64,000 nucleotides of DNA from contig OZ023265.1 of NCBI GenBank assembly GCA_964006375.1, positions 158,147,618-158,211,617 of the forward strand, given 5' to 3'. The notes under the pieces are model-generated. The model was not told the origin of the DNA and made no database searches. It saw only the letters and a list, made by a program, of their open reading frames with translations. The translations under genes and the position numbers were made by a program. Each line of letters starts with the position of its first letter. Position 1 is the stretch's first letter. This DNA is from Tillus elongatus (lineage: Eukaryota; Arthropoda; Insecta; Coleoptera; Cleridae). Of this stretch, positions 11,290 to 25,066 are shown one piece after another.

Positions 11290-13065
11290 TACGTATTTTT
11301 TTATTAATTTTATTGGCAGTTAGATACACTTATACATAAATTACATCATATAAATAATAGAAAGAAAAAGTTAATAGTAAGTATCAAACTACCAAAAGGC
11401 AGAGTTGGCATTGAGGTACACAGAACCCCATGCACCCTTCCACTCAACCTTTTACACTTATAACGTTAAAATATATACACACATCATACTATATATGCAC
11501 AACCAGATAACATATACATATTCCAAGTTTAAATTCTATGAAACATGATTGCATCTATCCATACAACATATAAACATGCACACACATATAGCTAGTGCAG
11601 AAGAAGAATACAGGAACAATAAGACAAAACACGGAAAAATAAAGAAGAAAAAACATTAAAATAAATAACACATTGTGGAGCAACATAATCCTCTATATTT
11701 TACCATCTGATGAAAGCTTTTTAAAAATATTTTTGAATTTACGGGTCGGCAGATTCTTAAGCTCATCTGGCAACCGGTTGTAAGTTTTCGCAACCATATA
11801 CGACGACTGATACAAGGCTATCGAAAAACCGGGTATTGAATCGATGTACATCACATCTAAAAGTAATCTTTTCATAGATATATGTTGACATTTCCTCTCT
11901 TATAACTGCCTGATAGAATATGCCGATATGCAAGTAATATCTTTTCATCATTGTCAGCCATCCTAGTTCATTGAGAGAAGGTGTTACGTGATCTCGTTTT
12001 CTCAAGCCATATATTAATCGAACACAGCTATTCTGAATAATATGTCGTCTTGTTAAGTCAGCCCTAGTCAAAGCAGGCGAGAAAACTGGACCGGAAAAGT
12101 TTAGATGAGACAGCGTAAGTGCCTCGCATAGAATTGCTCTATTTTTCCTATCCAACAGGTGTCTACTAGCCTGTATTAGCTCCGAGCCACAAAAAGCTCC
12201 ACGTATAAGGCGGTTTACGTGCCCGGTATATCTCATCGTGTTATCCATAAGAAGTCCCAATCTGACTACACTATCCAATATTTTTAACCGAGTATTGTCA
12301 ACTCTCACATCCACGAGTCTGCTCATGCGTTGTTGATTTTTTCCATCGCAGAGACCATGTTCTCCCCAGGAATGAAAAATGGACCTACATGGCTTTTTGT
12401 TCATTCACAATAGGACTCTGAACCATAAAATGGTATTGTCCCTGTCCTTTTTGTAAGGCTATCTGCTTCTTCATTTCCTTCAATGCCTTGATGTCCTGGT
12501 ACTCACATCAAATTTACTTTGTTACTAGTAGCCAGTAGCTTCAAGGATTTTTTTGCAATCCCAGGTCAGTTTAAACTCAGTTTTAAAAGATTTCAGAGTC
12601 TTTAGGACTGCCTGGCTGTCTGAGAGGATGTGGAGTATTGTCAACTCTCACATCCACGAGTCTGCTTATGCGTGCTATAGTGCTTTTATCTCCAAACAGT
12701 AATAACTTTAATTTGGTTTCATTTACACTTAAACATAATTTATTTATAGTGCCCACTAGCTCGATAAGATCGCTGTTGATTTTTGCCATCGCAGACACCA
12801 TGTTCTCCCCCAGGAATGAAAAATGGACCTGCGTGTCATCCGTATAGAAGCGACAAAAACAATATTGCATCTGTTTGTGAAACTCAAAAATATATAAGTT
12901 AAACAATAAAGGTACCATTACTGATCCCTGTAGAACACCATTTCGAGGACCAATAAGACTGGATATAGCACTCGCAACCTTTACTGCCTGCTTCCTATCT
13001 TGGAAATAATTACTAATAAACTGGATTGCAGAATCAGCAAAGGCAACATGGTGCAAGATTGCAAG
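11290..13065 (-). pseudogene. CR1/L2-like LINE (family B) with an internal duplication
   Basis: Minus-strand RT remnant. From 13056 it shows SNYFQDRKQAVKVASAISSL, NGVLQGSVMVPLLFNLYI (VPQGSVLGPLLF), FYTDDTQVHFSF (YADD variant YTDD), INKLCLSVNETKLKLLLFGD, then after a disturbed zone LTRRHIIQNSCVRLIYGLRK and YNRLPDELKNLP, ending with KLSSDGKI near 11693. Frames are broken at 12404-12670 by a duplication and an insert (see findings). The 3' UTR runs to an AT-rich tail near 11290. Confidence 0.8.
12395..12640 (-). repeat. Fragment of LINE family F inside LINE family B
   Basis: About 245 bases match 6720-6960 closely (CATAAAATGGTATT, CTTCATTTCCTTCAATGCCT, TGGCTGTCTGAGAGG). They interrupt the family B frame. 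The family B segment reading TATTGTCAACTCTCACATCC occurs on both sides (12295 and 12637). Confidence 0.75.
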
Positions 13066-14017
13066 AAGCAGCTTGTTGGTTGTATACAGTCTTTATTTTT
13101 TAACACAACGTTGCTCAGTGTCTTACCACTCACTTAGTGTTGGAAGGCTGGCTACCATAGCCATAATATTTTATAGGTGTATTTTCGCTACAATTAGTAT
13201 GCCGTACTGAAGAGCTTTAATTAGAGCGAAACCGGTCTACGGATCTAGATGAGGCGAAATATATCTAGTCTTACATACTTTGTCCCTATATTAGGGTAGA
13301 AATGGGCCAGGGCTGACAATTGATTAAATTGTTAGTTGGTTGTATACAGTCTCACTTTGTGTTTTTTGGAGCTGGCGTGACAACATATTACTTGGTTCCG
13401 CAACTAGGCGGCGGCAAGTTGCTTCGTGTCTTACTACCCACTTATAATTACTTGTTATATTCGTCTGCTACATAGGTATACTTTAAATCTGTATCTTCAA
13501 ATATTAGACTATTAGCAGGGCATATACCTATTTTTCACAGGCAGCCTTTATGTTTAAATTAAATGACTAAAGAATACAGGGAAGGAAATTTTGGTAATGG
13601 AAATTATTTTCAAAATGCGTATTGTTTTCCCAGTGTTGCATCTTATGCAGTGGTTCTGATCTACTATCAGTGCTGTTGGTTGATAAACTACATTATTTTA
13701 AGGTAGGAGTTTATGCCTGACCCCCGGCTAAAAATGATATACGTGTTTACTATCAAACAAAGGAAGATTGAGTTGAAAGTATTAATTTTTGACGCATTTG
13801 ACAAATTTCTTCAATTTTTTTGCGAGTTATAGGGGGATCAACTTTTAGTTCAAAAGTCCTGTTTAGTGATGATATAGGTAACATCAAGCACTTAACGCCA
13901 TCTGTTGATTTGCCTCGAAACAGCTCCAGTGTGCACACTGTATACTGCTGTATAAAACAAAGTCCGAAATATAATGCTTATTGCTCGAAAAATATGAGCT
14001 AATTAAAAAAAAATTAT
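13066..14017. other. Intronic spacer, no gene seen
   Basis: This stretch contains two related segments that both include TTGGTTGTATACAGTCT (near 13075 and 13333) followed by diverged sequence mentioning GTGTCTTAC, suggesting an old local duplication. No coding signal or TIR was recognised. Confidence 0.4.
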
Positions 14018-14139
14018 TAGTGAATTTTCGTAGGAAAAATTCACTAATGGGGAGATCCCGACTTTTGAATTTTGAAAAAATTTTTTGCAGATGAGCGCGA
14101 ACTAGGACCCATATCCGGGTACAGGTTCAATTTTTATAT

Positions 14140-14207
<68 letters not shown>

Positions 14208-14820
14208 GTATCACACCGATAACTCAAAAAATAATGGGCCGATTTTGATAAAATTTGGCATGTGCCTTTCTTTTGTAAATGGCTTGAATTCGTTCGTTAG
14301 TCAGGAAAATCGGACGAGGTTTTCTGGGAAAATTTTGAGTTTTCATTCAAAAAAAATTCTTATCTCAAAAAGTAATAAGCCCATTTTAATAAAATTTGGC
14401 ATGTACCTCCCTTTTGTAAATGGCTTTGACACGTTTGTTAGTCAGGAAAATTGTACGAGGTTTTCCGGGAAAATTTTGAGTTTTTATACAAAAAAAAATT
14501 AATCTCAAAGAATAATGGGCCGATTTTGATAAAATTTGGCATGTACCTTCCTTTTGTAAATGGCTTTGATAGGTTCGTTAATCAGAAAAATCGGACAGGG
14601 TTTTCCGAGAAAATTTTGAGTTTTCATTTGAAAAAAAAAATATCTTAAAAAATAAAAAATCTATGATAACCAAATTTGGTAGATAGGTTTACGATATAAA
14701 AGGTAAACTATACACCAAAATTTAGATTTCTATGTTACAAGAAAAAAAAGTTATAATAAAATATTTTGTGCCAGATCATTTCTATTAAAATTCACTACCA
14801 TAACGCACTTGCTGCGTCCA
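14018..14820 (+). mobile_element. Hairpin-ended (TA)n repeat, copy H1 (complete)
   Basis: The order is as follows. The left module starts TAGTGAATTTTCGTAGGAAA, which folds back on itself, and carries AGCGCGAACTAGGACCC and CATATCCGGG. Then comes (TA)n at 14143-14195. Three direct repeats of about 140 bp follow, each starting CTCAAAAA-TAATGGGCCG (14222, 14364, 14504). The right end reads TATTAAAATTCACTACCATAACGCACTTGC at 14784-14813. The left TAGTGAATTTTCGTAG and the right CTATTAAAATTCACTA form a subterminal inverted repeat. The right copy is followed by the hairpin ACGCA-CTTGC-TGCGT. This layout matches Helentron-associated non-autonomous elements. It ends 46 bases before a transporter exon. 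Confidence 0.75.
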
Positions 14821-14866
14821 GGCTTTTTATATATTAGTTAAGTTATTTTTATCTTTTCTTTTTCAG

Positions 14867-15067
14867 TTACAATATTTAGTGCCTTCTGTCCATCATTCTA
14901 CTCCTTAGCCGTTTATGCCACAATTTTTGGTTTTACGATAGGAGCATATGTGGGACTGACGTCAGTCATTCTTGTGGACCTATTAGGATTAGATAAGCTA
15001 ACAAATGCTTTTGGGCTACTTCTCCTTTTCCAAGGGGTTGCGTCTTTTATAGGACCCCCCATAGCCG
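14867..15067 (+). CDS. Monocarboxylate transporter (SLC16/MFS), penultimate exon
   Basis: The acceptor is a pyrimidine tract ending TTTTTCAG (AG 14865-14866) and the donor is G|GTAAGT at 15068. Joining the single leftover base of the previous exon restores the frame (CGV-V-TIFSAFCPSFYSL). The 201 bases encode TM9-TM11 of the carrier, with the conserved blocks YVGLTSVILVDLLGLDKL and FGLLLLFQGVASFIGPPIAG that are typical of SLC16 C-terminal halves. One base is left over and joins the last exon. The upstream intron is about 11.2 kb and is full of LINE and repeat fragments. The 3' end of a hairpin-ended repeat lies only 46 bases before this exon. Confidence 0.95.
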
Positions 15068-15124
15068 GTAAGTAAAACTGTTTATACTTAATTTACTTGT
15101 GTGAAAAAAAACAAAAACAAATGA

Positions 15125-16935
15125 AATTTATAACATTTTTTTTTAATTTAAAATTTAAGTGCCTTAACAACAAAGGTCCTTGACACTAACGACACTTCAA
15201 ATAATTACATAACAAAATTATATATAAAAAGAGGAACTAATAATAATACTTAAATACTATTATATAAATTAAACTGTCTTAAAAATCTAAGTAAACAGTT
15301 TACATTCGTAAAATTTAGACCTAAAATTTCAGAAAAGTTTATTTCACCAAAATTTTCAAATCTTGGACAGGCATATAAGGGACATTCTAATAGTATGTGA
15401 AAATTGAAATTGGTCGGTCACAGAGCTCACAATACGGGCGTTGCTGTTGATTTAAAAGATAACCATGTGTATGTAGAGAGTGGCAAATTCGGAGTCTTCT
15501 GATAGTCACTTCTTCCCTGCGAGATAAATCAGGAAGTTTCTTGATTGCCACAATTGGTTTATATTCTCTTAGTTTGTTGCTTAGCGAAGACCAATGGATT
15601 TGCCATGTCTGTCTATAAAATTTGCTATCTGTGCAGAAACGTCGGAGTAAAGTTGAAGAGGAATCACAGTATCGATTAAGACAGCATTTCTGGCACATTC
15701 GTCTGCATTTTTATTTCCAGTAATGCCACAGTGTGATGGGACAAATATAAGTCTGATAGATTTACCAGATTGCAAGGCACAATGAATATATTCTTGACTT
15801 GGATTACAAGATGGTCCTGTGGGTAAAAATTTGTGAGTGATATAATCGACGAAAGAGAATCAGTGCATATTAAGGCGTTATTGAAATGATAGTTGTCGAA
15901 TGTGTTAGTTACTCTCATTATGGCGTATACTTCTACTGTATAGTTACTACATATTGACGGTAAGTGATATGCTTCTTCCTTTAGTGCAGAAGTGATACTA
16001 CATCCGACACCAATTTCTCTTTTTGATCCATCAGTGTAAAGAATTATATCATATCGATATCTAGAGATAATCTCTTGAAATAATCTATTGACACATTTAG
16101 CTGGTTATACATTCGATTTATGCGATAAAAAAGTCGTATCAGTAGGTGTAAAAACAATGATCCATAAAGACATAGCATCATTGCATATATGATTTGTCAG
16201 ATCCGGATTGAAAATATGATTTAGCTTTTCTATATGTAAAGAAAACGGTAGCTGCGCTGAAACGTTCGCATCATAGAAACTGTTGAAGTTGGTCTGTGAC
16301 AAGAATTTGTAGACTGGATTATTTGGGTTTGCTGATATCTTAGCCGCATATTTTAAGAGTAACTCTTCTCTTCTTAACTTAATTGGGGGCTCGTTACATT
16401 CTCGGTAAATACTTTCCACTGGACTTGTTCGAAAAGCACCTGTAACTATTCTCAGTGCATGATTTACAATAACTTCAAGTGGTTTTAAAGTTGATTTGCT
16501 TGCAGTAATATAAATAGCTGAGCAATAGTCATTTTTTTATCTTACCAGTGATCTGAAAATACTTGGCAAGACTGATTCATGAGCACCCCAGTTATAGTGT
16601 CCAAGAGTTTTCAAAATGTTTAGTGTAATAGTACAATCAGCTTTGAGTACATTTATGTGAGCCTTCCAGTTAAGCTTTGAATCAAAGGTTATTCCCAGAA
16701 ATTTATGCTTTGTGACCTCTTGTAGAATCATTCCCGGTAGCTTGAGAGTGTGAGTAACTGAATGATTTTTCTTTTTTGAAAAAATCATAAACTTTGATTT
16801 GGAACAGGAAAAGTTCAATCCATTGTTATCAGACCATTTTTCCAATTTATCGATAGTCTTTTGAATTAAATTACATGTTGATAATCTATTTTTACCTCTG
16901 CAGTATATGACTATATAGTCAGCATACAAAGCACT
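15125..16935 (-). pseudogene. Jockey-type LINE (family C) with RNase H
   Basis: Minus strand, 5' truncated. From 16929 it reads YADYIVIYCRGKNRLSTC (active-site YADD altered to YADY), FSCSKSKFMIFSKKK, VTKHKFLGITFDSKLNWKAH (thumb). Past 16540 it is frameshifted. RNase H motifs then appear: NNALICTDSLSSI (catalytic Asp) and IRLIFVPSHCGITGNKNADE. After these come REEVTIRRLRICHSLHTHGY and YCELCDRP, a Cys-rich C-terminal motif. The order RT then RNase H is as in Jockey/I/R1-group elements. Five or more frame breaks are present. Confidence 0.82.
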
Positions 16936-16974
16936 ATATACGCATTTAGTATATGGAGAGTGTGAATGTAATTC

Positions 16975-17945
16975 TTTAGAGTCTACAAGGCGATATGCTG
17001 AAAAGTTTCCTGGTCTACAAGTTCCTTACCACAGTACTTTTTCCACAATTGGCTGAAGGTTTAAAGAAAAGAGTACCCTTGTACCTTATATAACTGAGCA
17101 TGCTCGTCCACGATCTGCAAGAGCTGCAGATATGGAAGAAGCGGTTTTAAACGCGGTTGAAGAAAATCCACATACAAGTGTAGAAGGATTTCTTCTAAAG
17201 TGAATGTTTCTAGACTCCATAATGGGTTAAAAGAACAGCAGCTACGGCCCTGTTATCTAACTCGAGTACACGAACTTTGGCCCCAAGGTAACAATGCCAA
17301 TATACGTTTCTGTGAATAGATCAGAAAGAAACAGAATGAAAATAATACCTTCTGCGACACACTCTTATTTACTGACGAATCATTGCACAAAAAAATGCAG
17401 TACTAAATTTACATAACAGCCATGAATGGAGTGACGCAAATCCAAAATAAACCTTGTGTCCCATTCCCAACATCAATTTTCCATCAATGTGTGGTCTGGA
17501 ATTATTGGTGATCATTTATTAGGACCCGTCGAGCTACCTCCATGCTTAAATAGGGTTCAGTATCTTATTTTTTTTAGAAAATACATTCCCTGGTCTATTA
17601 GAAGATTTGCCTCTGAATGTTAGGAGATATATGTCTTTTATGCATGACGGTGCACCACTAAATTGTGCTCAACCCGTGCGGCAATTTCCTAATAACCAGG
17701 TTGCTGGGCGCTGGATTGGTCGTGGCCAAGATGCAACTGTAAATTGGCCTGTCAGATCACCTGACTTGAATATTTTAGATTTTTATTTTTGGGGATTTAT
17801 GAAAAGTACAGTTTATGCGACACCAGTACAACCTCGTCACGAACAATGAGCACGAATTGTGGAAGCGTCAAATCTGGTTAGACAAGACATTGGAGTTTTG
17901 TTAGAGCAAGACAATCTTTTTTGCGACGCACAACTTTGCGTATAG
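16975..17945 (+). pseudogene. Mariner-like transposase wreck
   Basis: Pieces in order are a DNA-binding-domain remnant (ARSARAADMEEAV, NAVEENPHTS), FTDESLH-like sequence (first Asp), then from about 17607 FMHDGAPLNCAQPVRQF (second Asp) and RWIGRGQDATVNW with VRSPDLNILDFYFWGF (third Asp), ending VYATPVQP. The architecture matches the element at 28186-30625 (D36D spacing class). Multiple stops and shifts occur, and no TIR pair was identified. Confidence 0.75.
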
Positions 17946-18247
17946 AAGGAAATTGTGTTTAATAATTTCTTGATTCCATTTCTGTTCAATATTTTCTATT
18001 AATCCATTGTATCCACAAACTTAAGTAAAAATGTTCCTTATTCTCTTTTATTTAATAAGACCAGCAGCAATTTATTGTTTGACAATTTAAACTGATGTTG
18101 ACAACTTTCGCTGTATCCGTTTTGCTCGAAAACAGTACCAACAATTTCAGAAATTTGAACTTTTAACATACTTTTTTTCTAAACTATAAACCTCACAGTA
18201 CCCCACGCGCGCGAGTGTTTCACATAATAGATCGGATTTTTGCGTTT

Positions 18248-18766
<519 letters not shown>

Positions 18767-18773
18767 GGCTTTT

Positions 18774-18906
18774 TTAGTGTATTGTCGTAGAAAAATTCAC
18801 CAGTGGGGAGGTCTCGAATTTTGAATTTTGAAAAAATGTTTGCAAATGAGCGCGAACTAGAACCCCTAGAACCCATATCCGGGGCCAGTTTCAATTTTAA
18901 TATGTT

Positions 18907-18997
<91 letters not shown>

Positions 18998-19139
18998 ATA
19001 AGTAGGTTTATGATATGAAGAGTAAATTATACACCAAAATTTAGATTTTTATGTTACAAGAAAAAAAGTTATAATAAAATATTTGGTGCCAGATCATTTC
19101 TATGAAAATTCACTACCATAACGCACTTGCTGCGTCCAG
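18774..19139 (+). mobile_element. Hairpin-ended (TA)n repeat, copy H3 (short)
   Basis: It has the left module (TAGTGTATTGTCGTAGAAAA), AGCGCGAACTAGAACCCC, (TA)n at 18909-18994, and directly the distal right module and hairpin end at 19114-19139. The ~140-bp units are absent. It is head-to-tail with H2. Confidence 0.72.
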
Positions 19140-19961
19140 ACATTTCTTTATATGCACTTAATATTTACTTGTCCACAAATGTTGAAAGATAATTAAGGAA
19201 AATCGCTTTAAGTGTGACAACTTTAACATCCTGTATCTCAACATCACCACGTTAAAATGAAAAATTTTATACGAACTACTTCCACTATTTTTTTGATGCC
19301 AACCTACAACTCAAATTTTTCGAAGTATAATTAGGGCACCCATATAAATCAGGGAATAACGAGAATGCAAAAATGCTCATAAAAAATCAATATGCTCAAC
19401 ACCCGTAGACGATATCGTCTTCCTGCTAGTACGCGTATTGGGAGTAAAGAATTGCTGATCCGATTACGCCTCGGCTGAAATTGCGTCTAAATGTAAATTA
19501 TCTCCCTCGGGGCATTAAGTCATTGATTACACAAATTATGTTCTCATTTGAGTAACCAAAAGTCTCACTTTGATACCTACGTGGTCTGGTGTATGCCAAG
19601 TGTGAAGAATTGCTCACTTCTTGATAAATAAATTCAGCGATTACATAGTATTTACACGTCATCTCTAAGGCTTTTTTGGATTCACTACTAGTTCTCTAAC
19701 TAAATTGTCCTCTACGTATAATTTTTTACGTGTGTTATTTACATAACTATAATTATATATCAGACTGCAAAACTGAAATAAAAAGAAGCCGTAAATGAGC
19801 ATATTATGTGCCAAGAAAACGAACCCAACCACTTGTTGAACTACTGAATTGTTGAACTGATCTAAAGTTTACGATGTCGTCAAGGCGAAACCGGTTCAGA
19901 AAAAAACGCTATTTTAAAGTCAGAGAAAAAGCATTTACGTGTGTATTTAAATATTTAAAAA

Positions 19962-20040
19962 GTCCGGGCGTAGCAAGTGCGTTGTTATACATTTTTCATT
20001 AAATACTTCAAAGGTTTATAACAAGTCAGTTTTTCGTTAT
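19962..20040 (-). repeat. Isolated hairpin end of the (TA)n repeat family
   Basis: GGGCGTAGCAAGTGCGTTGT at 19968-19987 is a diverged reverse-orientation copy of the family's terminal hairpin. It lies just upstream of copy H7. Confidence 0.5.
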
Positions 20041-20055
20041 ACTGAAAAATTTATT

Positions 20056-21990
<1,935 letters not shown>

Positions 21991-22814
21991 CTATGAAAAT
22001 TAAGTTGCTGTGTTATTAGTGTTAGTTCTAAAGGTTCATTGGTTGTAAATCGGGATACATTTCACTGAACCTTCTGCATGTTTCTTGCTATAATTTGATC
22101 ACATTTACCATGAAGAATAAACAATTTCATCGAAAATTCCTTTGAATGGTTATTGCCTTCCATTCTGATCCCTTTCAAAACAAACTGTCGTTAAGAAACG
22201 CGCAAACGGTTTATTATTGTTACACGTATTGTCAAATAAACGTTCATAATGACTGGGTCATGACATTTCATACTATAATACATACAAAATATGACAAAAT
22301 AATCCGATATTTATAGAAATCTGCATTTATTTTGGAAACCTTACCATTTCGGTATAGGAACATGATCATTTGATAGAAAATTTAATTGTGTTTCAAGATG
22401 TTTAATAATATATAGGCTGTTCCATTTAAAAGACTTTTCACCATTTTTGTATATATTGGTAAAATCACAAATTTTGAACGATTTTGCATAATGGAGAATA
22501 AATTCCCTTAGACTTGAGTAATACACAGGACATTGGTAAAGTATATTCAAAATTTCAGCTCTATTAAGAATTGAAATCGGCAGTCATAAACATTTAATTG
22601 AAAATGTTTTGCACAAAAAATAAGGGAAACAATTAATTTCTCGAAAACCGCTGGGGATAGGTATAGGGAAGTGTCATACAAAAATAATCAGAAAGAAATA
22701 GTGAAGCGAATAATGCAATAATATATAGGGTATCTCATTTAAAATATCAAAGTTGTTGCTACTTTTCGATATAAGCGGCAACGCTGAAAATATTTTAGAT
22801 AGAAAGAATTAGAA
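21991..22814. other. AT-rich spacer with TIR-like relics
   Basis: No gene is seen. The fragments TATAGGCTGTTCCATTTAAA (about 22412) and TATAGGGTATCTCATTTAAA (about 22722) resemble mariner/MITE ends of the TAGGGTGTCCCATTT type, both in the same orientation. Confidence 0.4.
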
Positions 22815-24345
22815 GCTGGAAGAAAAGACATACTTTGGATGAAACTCTTTCTCTCAGGGCTGCAACTGAATTTATCTGTTGCATTTATCGGTCACCTTCT
22901 GACAACAACTTTGTCCAGCTATTAGACTACCTTTCTGAAAAAACCGACCATCTGATTTCTGAATATCCTTCCTCCGAGGTCACTATTTTTGGTGACTTCA
23001 ATGTCCATAATAAGGAATGGCTAGGATCTTCAAAAACCGATCCACAAGGGAGAGCAGCGGATGCCTTTGCAGTCAGCAATTCTTTAGCCAATATGGTTCA
23101 GCAACCTACTTACTTTCCTCGCATCCCAACACACAGCTCTAATCCCTTGGAGCTCCTTCTTACTACAAATCCTAACTGCTATAAGATATCAGTCACCGCC
23201 CCCCTTGGTCGCTTAGACCACGGCATGGTCACTGCTTCCTGCGCAATGCAACCCGATGTCACACAGTCATCACACCCACGTATCGCTTTGCACTACAACT
23301 CCGCGAACTGGGACGAAATGCTGGATTACTTTTCCTCATTCCATGGGCGTCTGTCTGCTTCTCTCATCCTGGTCCCTCTGATATCTCACAAAACGTCACC
23401 GAAATTATCCAAGCTGGCATGGAATTATTTATTCCACGTACACAGAAAATCTCTTCAGCTACTCAAAAGTCCCGGTTCTCTAAATCCTGTGACAAGGCCA
23501 AACTTGAAAAGGTCAAGACTCAAAAACGCTTCTACACAATTCCAGTCAAAAAAACCGTCAAGCATTTAACGACGCAAGAAACCGCTATGTCCGCATTCTT
23601 TCTGAGACAAAAAACTCGTTTAATAACCACATCAAAAACCAGGTCCTCTCAAGCTCCAACGGCAGCAAACCCTCCTAGACACTTGCTAAATCTATTGGGA
23701 ATAGTTTCTGCAAGAGCACGTTTCCACCTCTTGTTTCAGGGGATGAAATTGTTTCTACCGCCCTGGGCAAGGCTGAACTTTTTGCCTCGTTGTTCGCCGG
23801 CAATTCTACTCTCAACCCAACTCCAAATGTTCAACCACCAACAGCCGCATAAAATGAGGGATATCATTTTTAAAACTAAAAACGTACAAAAGATGCTCTA
23901 TTGTCTTAATACCGGGAAAGCCTCTGGCCTTGACGAGATCTCGGCAGTTGTTCTCAAAGAATGCGCCCCAGATCTTTCAGACATCTTACAATAGAGACAT
24001 ATTCCCTAGTAACTGGAGAACTGCGCGAGTACAACCTGTCCCCAAGAAAGGATCCAAAGCGCTTCTTAGCAACTACAGGCCTATTTCTCTTCTTTCAGTC
24101 GTCTCTAAAGTGTTGCAAAAGTATATAAACACCGAATTACTAAGATTTCTTGAAAAACACAGTCTAATCCACGACAGGCAGTATGGATTCCGTCAGTGCA
24201 GATCAACTGCCGACCGCCTTTCCTTTGTCAACCATTCTTGGAACAAGTCTATGGAACTACACGGTGAATCTTAAATTCTCGCTCTAGACATATCCAGAGC
24301 ATTCAACCAGGTCTGGCACGCAGCGCTGCTTAATTACCCAAGAAA
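22815..24345 (+). mobile_element. LINE family A, endonuclease and RT N-terminal fragment (copy 2)
   Basis: 5' portion of the same LINE family. It begins with an apurinic-type endonuclease domain (FICCIYRSPSDNNF, then VTIFGDFNVHNKEWLGSS with the catalytic GDFN, then PLGRLDHGMV corresponding to the conserved SDH). A linker follows (reading frame shifts near 23430 and 23930), then the reverse transcriptase fingers: VLNTGKASGLDEI-like sequence, FPSNWRTARVQPVPKKGSK, LLSNYRPISLLSVVSKVLQ and QYGFRQCRSTAD. A nonsense codon occurs after the block MELHGES. It is truncated at about 24345, just where copy 3 (37.9 kb) begins to overlap, so copies 1-3 together tile the family. An APE endonuclease places it among APE-type LINEs. 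Confidence 0.85.
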
Positions 24346-24417
24346 CCAAATTTTAAAAATAATCCTACGTTCTGTTCTTCACAATCGTCTAACCTACCAT
24401 CGACCGTGAGTCCAGCT

Positions 24418-24497
<80 letters not shown>
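24418..24497. repeat. (TA)n microsatellite
   Basis: About 40 TA units directly downstream of the LINE A copy 2 truncation point. Confidence 0.97.
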
Positions 24498-24498
<1 letters not shown>

Positions 24499-24639
24499 CA
24501 AGGAACTGCCAATTTCCATCAATTAATTAGATAGGGGCATATTTTTATAATAAAAATGGCCATATCTCGTGAAGCACTCGGTATAAAGTAGCAAAACTGT
24601 ATATTGGAAGAATCGCCAAGATCAGCTGTATCGGAATCT

Positions 24640-24837
24640 GTAATAATGTACAGGTTTTTCTATTTAAAATATTTGAGTTAGTGTCCATTTCCAGTATAAC
24701 CGGAAGCCGCAGGATGTTCTAAATATTTTAGATGGATTCGGCATATTAGAGAACCTGATAATACAAATTTTCTGAATCCAAATCAGTCTAGTTTCTCCAA
24801 AACGTCTAGTAGGAACTCGTAAAGAATCACCCTGTAT
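24640..24837. repeat. MITE-like remnant
   Basis: It shares TTTAAAATAT...AGTTxGTGTCC, AACCGGAAGCCGC and AATATTTTAGAT with the fragment at 22728-22805, and ends in CACCCTGTA, the usual inverted end of CAGGGTG-type insect MITEs. The left end is not clean. Confidence 0.35.
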
Positions 24838-24850
24838 TTCCTGTCCTTTT

Positions 24851-24980
24851 TAGTGAATCTTTATTTTAAAAAATTCACTAATAGATAGGTATCGATGGTG
24901 AGACTTTGCAAAAATGTTTGCAAATGAGCGCGAATTTGGGCCCGATAACCCATATCCGGGGTCAGTTTCAATTTTTATAT

Positions 24981-25064
<84 letters not shown>

Positions 25065-25066
25065 CT
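24851..25066 (+). mobile_element. (TA)n repeat copy H5 (left half only)
   Basis: The left module has a hairpin (TAGTGAATCTTTATTTTAAA then AAATTCACTAAT), TGAGCGCGAATTTGGGCCC, CATATCCGGGGTCAG and (TA)n at 24985-25061. The right module is missing: unrelated sequence (GCTATAGATAGC) follows. Confidence 0.7.

Larger units (their letters stand above)
3714..14866 (+). other. Intron of the transporter gene (11.2 kb)
   Basis: It is bounded by GTAAGT at 3714 and TTTCAG ending at 14866. The contents, in order, are a LINE family A fragment (4035-5105), a tiny TIR element (5551-5615), a long perfect-type hairpin (5641-5914), a hammerhead-like motif (6252-6293), an RNase H-bearing LINE remnant (6360-7210), a decayed mariner remnant (about 8660-9560), a CR1-like LINE (10070-11200), a minus-strand LINE (11290-13065) and a complete hairpin-ended (TA)n repeat (14018-14820). 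Confidence 0.9.

Noticed and set aside
13820..14002. Small frame before repeat H1 as an exon of the transporter
   Set aside because: Exons at 3713 and 14867 join directly in phase and give continuous SLC16 sequence, so no exon is missing between them.
14194..14648. Repeated peptide [30 protein letters not shown], also near 48.9 and 18.4 kb
   Set aside because: It comes from the ~140-bp units of a non-coding repeat. The unit length is close to a multiple of three, which keeps frames open by chance; other copies shift or reverse the frame.
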